Shown in pieces: positions 61,906-64,000 of a stretch of DNA of 64,000 nt (positions within the stretch are counted from its first letter, which is position 1; every line of letters starts with the position of its first letter). The position numbers were made by a program, and so were the translations under genes. This DNA comes from Spartobacteria bacterium. GTDB lineage: Bacteria > Verrucomicrobiota > Verrucomicrobiia > Chthoniobacterales > UBA10450. The stretch spans positions 219 to 64,218 of the forward strand of contig PLCN01000002.1 in the NCBI GenBank assembly GCA_003134785.1. Reading direction: 5' to 3'. The notes beneath the pieces are model-generated. The model had not been told where the DNA came from, searched no databases, and saw nothing but the letters and a program-made list of their open reading frames with translations.

Positions 61906-62915
61906 AGGGGAATGCTTACAAACGTCTCGTTAGGCCAATCTTGTTTTCACTCGATGCGGAGACCGCACATCACCTGGCGCTGGGTTGTTTCCGGGTCGCG
62001 TCGAGTCTGCCCTTCGCCCTTCACCCGCTCCGACGATTTCAGCCGCCACCCAAACCGAGAACGGTGTTCGGTCTTACCTTTCCCAATCCGATCGGATTGG
62101 CCGCTGGCTTCGACAAAAATGGAGTAGCGCTTCCCGCTTGGGCGGCGCTTGGCTTCGGTTTCGTCGAAATCGGGACGGTGACGGCGCGGGCTCAACCTGG
62201 AAATCCGAGGCCCAGGATTTTTCGTTATCCACCACAAGAGGCGCTGATTAATCGGCTCGGTTTCAACAACGACGGCGCGGAAGTGGTCGCGGCGAGGCTG
62301 CGCATTTTGCGCGCAAATGGTGGCTGGCCCGGAATCCCCGTCGGCATCAACCTCGGAAAATCGAAAATCACGGCGATTGACGACGCGGCCGACGATTATC
62401 TTTTTTCGTTTCGGCTCCTCCGCGAATTTGCCGACTACCTTGTTCTTAACATCAGTTCGCCGAACACACCGGGCCTCCGCACCTTGCAGGAACACACCGC
62501 CCTCGAGCACCTGCTGAGTGTGATCCAGAAGGAAAGCCAAAGCGCTCCGAAACCGATCCTAGTCAAGATCGCCCCCGATCTCTCGCCCTCGGATCTCGAG
62601 CAAGTCCTGGCGACTTGCCAGGAGAACGGCATCGCGGGAATCATCGCCACGAACACTACGCTGGATCACTCCGCCATTCCTAAAGCGCTCGATCAAAACG
62701 GAGGGCTTAGCGGCCGGCCTCTGCGAGAAAAATCGACCGAGTTCGTGCGAGCGATCGCGAGTCACTCGCACTTGCCGGTCATCGCTTCCGGAGGAATTTC
62801 GGATGCGGAGAGCGCGCGAGAAAAGCTCGAAGCGGGCGCGCAGCTTCTCCAAGTTTACACCGGTTACGTCTACCGCGGTCCCGGCTTGCTGCGCGAGCTC
62901 GTCGAGAAATTGTAA
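61902..62915 (+). CDS. pyrD: Dihydroorotate dehydrogenase, quinone type
   Basis: The protein has 337 residues with the class 2 layout: a short N-terminal membrane-associating helix pair (LVRPILFSLDAETAHHLALG), then NPIGLAAGFDKNGVALPAWA, VEIGTVTARAQPGNPRPRIF RYPPQEALINRLGFNNDGAE, the catalytic Ser in LNISSPNTPGLRTLQ, ILVKIAPDLS, GIIATNTTLDHS and IASGGISDAESAREKLEAGA QLLQVYTGYVYRGP (FMN phosphate). It oxidises dihydroorotate to orotate and passes electrons to quinone at the inner membrane. Start overlaps the mnmE stop. Confidence 0.95.
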   Translation: MKGNAYKRLVRPILFSLDAETAHHLALGCFRVASSLPFALHPLRRFQPPPKPRTVFGLTFPNPIGLAAGFDKNGVALPAWAALGFGFVEIGTVTARAQPGNPRPRIFRYPPQEALINRLGFNNDGAEVVAARLRILRANGGWPGIPVGINLGKSKITAIDDAADDYLFSFRLLREFADYLVLNISSPNTPGLRTLQEHTALEHLLSVIQKESQSAPKPILVKIAPDLSPSDLEQVLATCQENGIAGIIATNTTLDHSAIPKALDQNGGLSGRPLREKSTEFVRAIASHSHLPVIASGGISDAESAREKLEAGAQLLQVYTGYVYRGPGLLRELVEKL

Positions 62916-62937
62916 GCCGTTGGCCTTTAAGGAGAGG

Positions 62938-63642
62938 CTACCGGCTGACCCACCGGGCGTTCGTCCCAACAATGACCGGCAATTCGTCGAGCATATATTG
63001 GGTCTTCCCGATCACGCCCCACATCTGCGTTCCGGTCGCGGCATACCATTTTTTCGACATTTCTTCGCCGGTGTGACAGCCCCAGCTCTTGATGAAAGCA
63101 CCTCGCGCGAAAACGCGGCCGTTGATCTGTTTCAATTCATCCTGGTGCAGCCAGGATTTGCAAGCGCTCTCGATGTTGCTGCTGTAATCGAACATGAAGC
63201 AGGCCCGGTTCGAATGACCAAAGTACTCGAAGTCGGCGACCTTCAAGCTATCGCGCGGCTGGCCGTTATTCAGGTAATTGATGACTTCGTTGCCCTTGGA
63301 AAAATAGATGAGTTTTAGGTTATACTTGTCGCGGACGGTGCCGATGACGGCGAACAAATCCTGTTTCTCCTGCACCGCGCGATCTTTATAGCCCGGGCCA
63401 TAAACCAGCCAGGTGATCTTGACGTCCGGGCCGGCCTCCGTGCGAATTTGTTCGGTGCGAATGCGCGCCGCCCGGATAAAATTTGCCCACCAATGATCGT
63501 GCGGTTGAGCTTTATATTTTTCCCATTGCATCAAGGAAGGGCCGCCGACCAAAATGACGTATTCGCCCGCCGGCCGAGCGGCGAAGGCGCGCGAACCCAG
63601 CAACAGGCCGAAAAGAAGGAGGATGGGGAGCAGTCGTTTCAT
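62938..63642 (-). CDS. Secreted protein of unknown function
   Basis: The protein has 234 residues from ATG 63642 (the longer frame adds 25 unlikely residues). A signal peptide KRLLPILLLFGLLLGSRAFA is cut near AFA. The mature part has YVILVGGPSLMQWEKYKAQP HDHWWANFIRAARIRTEQIR, ITWLVYGPGYKDRAVQEKQD, KLIYFSKGNEVINYLNNGQ, and FGHSNRACFMFDYSS followed by KSWGCHTGEEMSKKW. The strand-helix order and the His/Cys residues in YFGHSNRA and GCHTGE hint at a caspase-like hydrolase fold, which is only a suggestion. Convergent with pyrD. Confidence 0.75.
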   Translation of the reverse strand: MKRLLPILLLFGLLLGSRAFAARPAGEYVILVGGPSLMQWEKYKAQPHDHWWANFIRAARIRTEQIRTEAGPDVKITWLVYGPGYKDRAVQEKQDLFAVIGTVRDKYNLKLIYFSKGNEVINYLNNGQPRDSLKVADFEYFGHSNRACFMFDYSSNIESACKSWLHQDELKQINGRVFARGAFIKSWGCHTGEEMSKKWYAATGTQMWGVIGKTQYMLDELPVIVGTNARWVSR

Positions 63643-63707
63643 CGAAATTGTAGGAGCAGTATTTATGCTGAGGATGGTTGGGTTGCAAGTCGCCGCACTC
63701 GAAACGC

Positions 63708-64000
63708 CTAGTTGCATTCGCCGCGAACAAGATCCTCCATCGTCTGGCGGCGGCGGACGAGGGAGAAACTTTCACCCTGCACCAGCACTTCGGCCGGGAG
63801 CGGTCTCGAGTTGTAATTTGAAGCCATCACAAATCCGTAGGCGCCCGCGCTCATCAATGCGGCCAGGTCGCCCTCGTGCATTTTCGTCAGCTCCCGGTCT
63901 TGGGCGAAGAAATCGCCGCTCTCGCAGACCGGTCCCACGACATCGACTAGTTCGCGGGCCGAATCGTCCGGCTCCCGCACCGGCACGATCTCATGGTAAC
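63708..64000 (-). CDS. lysA: Diaminopimelate decarboxylase, C-terminal end (partial)
   Basis: The frame is open from the right edge to the stop at 63708. About 97 residues are visible: VDVVGPVCESGDFFAQDREL, GDLAALMSAGAYGFVMASNY NSRPLPAEVLV and LVRRRQTMEDLV, the C-terminal motifs of LysA, where the Cys-Glu-Ser-Gly-Asp block contributes to the partner subunit's active site. It makes lysine from meso-diaminopimelate. The N-terminal TIM-barrel is outside the window. Upstream of the secreted protein gene on the same strand, 65 bases away. Confidence 0.92.
   Translation of the reverse strand, partial: YHEIVPVREPDDSARELVDVVGPVCESGDFFAQDRELTKMHEGDLAALMSAGAYGFVMASNYNSRPLPAEVLVQGESFSLVRRRQTMEDLVRGECN

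Overview
The window reads as a chromosomal segment of a GC-rich soil- or freshwater-type Verrucomicrobiota bacterium, most likely of the Chthoniobacterales/Spartobacteria kind. This is an inference. It rests on the giant secreted protein whose twin C-terminal domain style I associate with that group, on dispersed palindromes and 'cgcggattacgcgga'-type intergenic repeats, and on the overall gene mix. No rRNA, tRNA or CRISPR array was recognised.

Bases 1-38300 are one large surface-polysaccharide (O-antigen/capsule-type) locus. Its left third (1-15000) is a loose, partly decayed set of accessory genes: two sulfotransferases, two closely related GT2 proteins (one fused to a methyltransferase), a DDD-motif glycosyltransferase, an SGNH plus GSCFA pair, a TylF-like methyltransferase, a YfhO-like membrane protein, a 2OG-Fe(II) oxygenase, and several broken gene fragments. 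Next comes a compact minus-strand run of eleven genes (26388 down to 15533). Most junctions overlap by 1-4 bases. It encodes a GmhA-like isomerase, a NeuB-family synthase, a KdsC-like phosphatase, a ThDP enzyme, a TIM-barrel isomerase, a Gfo/Idh/MocA dehydrogenase, an SDR, two methyltransferases, a GtrB-like polyprenyl glycosyltransferase and an AglD/UPF0104-type membrane protein. Together they look like synthesis, methylation and lipid-linked export of an unusual 2-keto-3-deoxy sugar acid, but no CMP-sugar synthetase is present. A divergent class II aldolase/SDR fusion follows.

From 28.5 to 38.3 kb lies a second sugar pathway, rfbF-rfbG-rfbH plus an SDR reductase, for a CDP-3,6-dideoxyhexose. 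The reductase gene and the 3' end of rfbH are present twice. The two copies bracket an AT-richer block of four unrecognised genes and small inverted repeats, which looks like an inserted island.

Bases 38.3-55 kb hold envelope and secreted proteins: a GYF_2/DUF4190 protein, YidD, three tandem phage-tail-collar (MdpB-like) proteins, a GNAT, a DUF6916-like protein, and a 3261-residue secreted repeat protein carrying a metzincin-type zinc motif. Five copies of a 63-70 bp palindrome are scattered here, and one of them supplies the stop codon of the GNAT gene.

Bases 55-64 kb are mostly housekeeping: two single-domain response regulators, a cysteine desulfurase, a LAB_N protein, a GNAT, hisC-mnmE-pyrD overlapping on the plus strand, a secreted protein of unknown role, and the 3' end of lysA running off the right edge.
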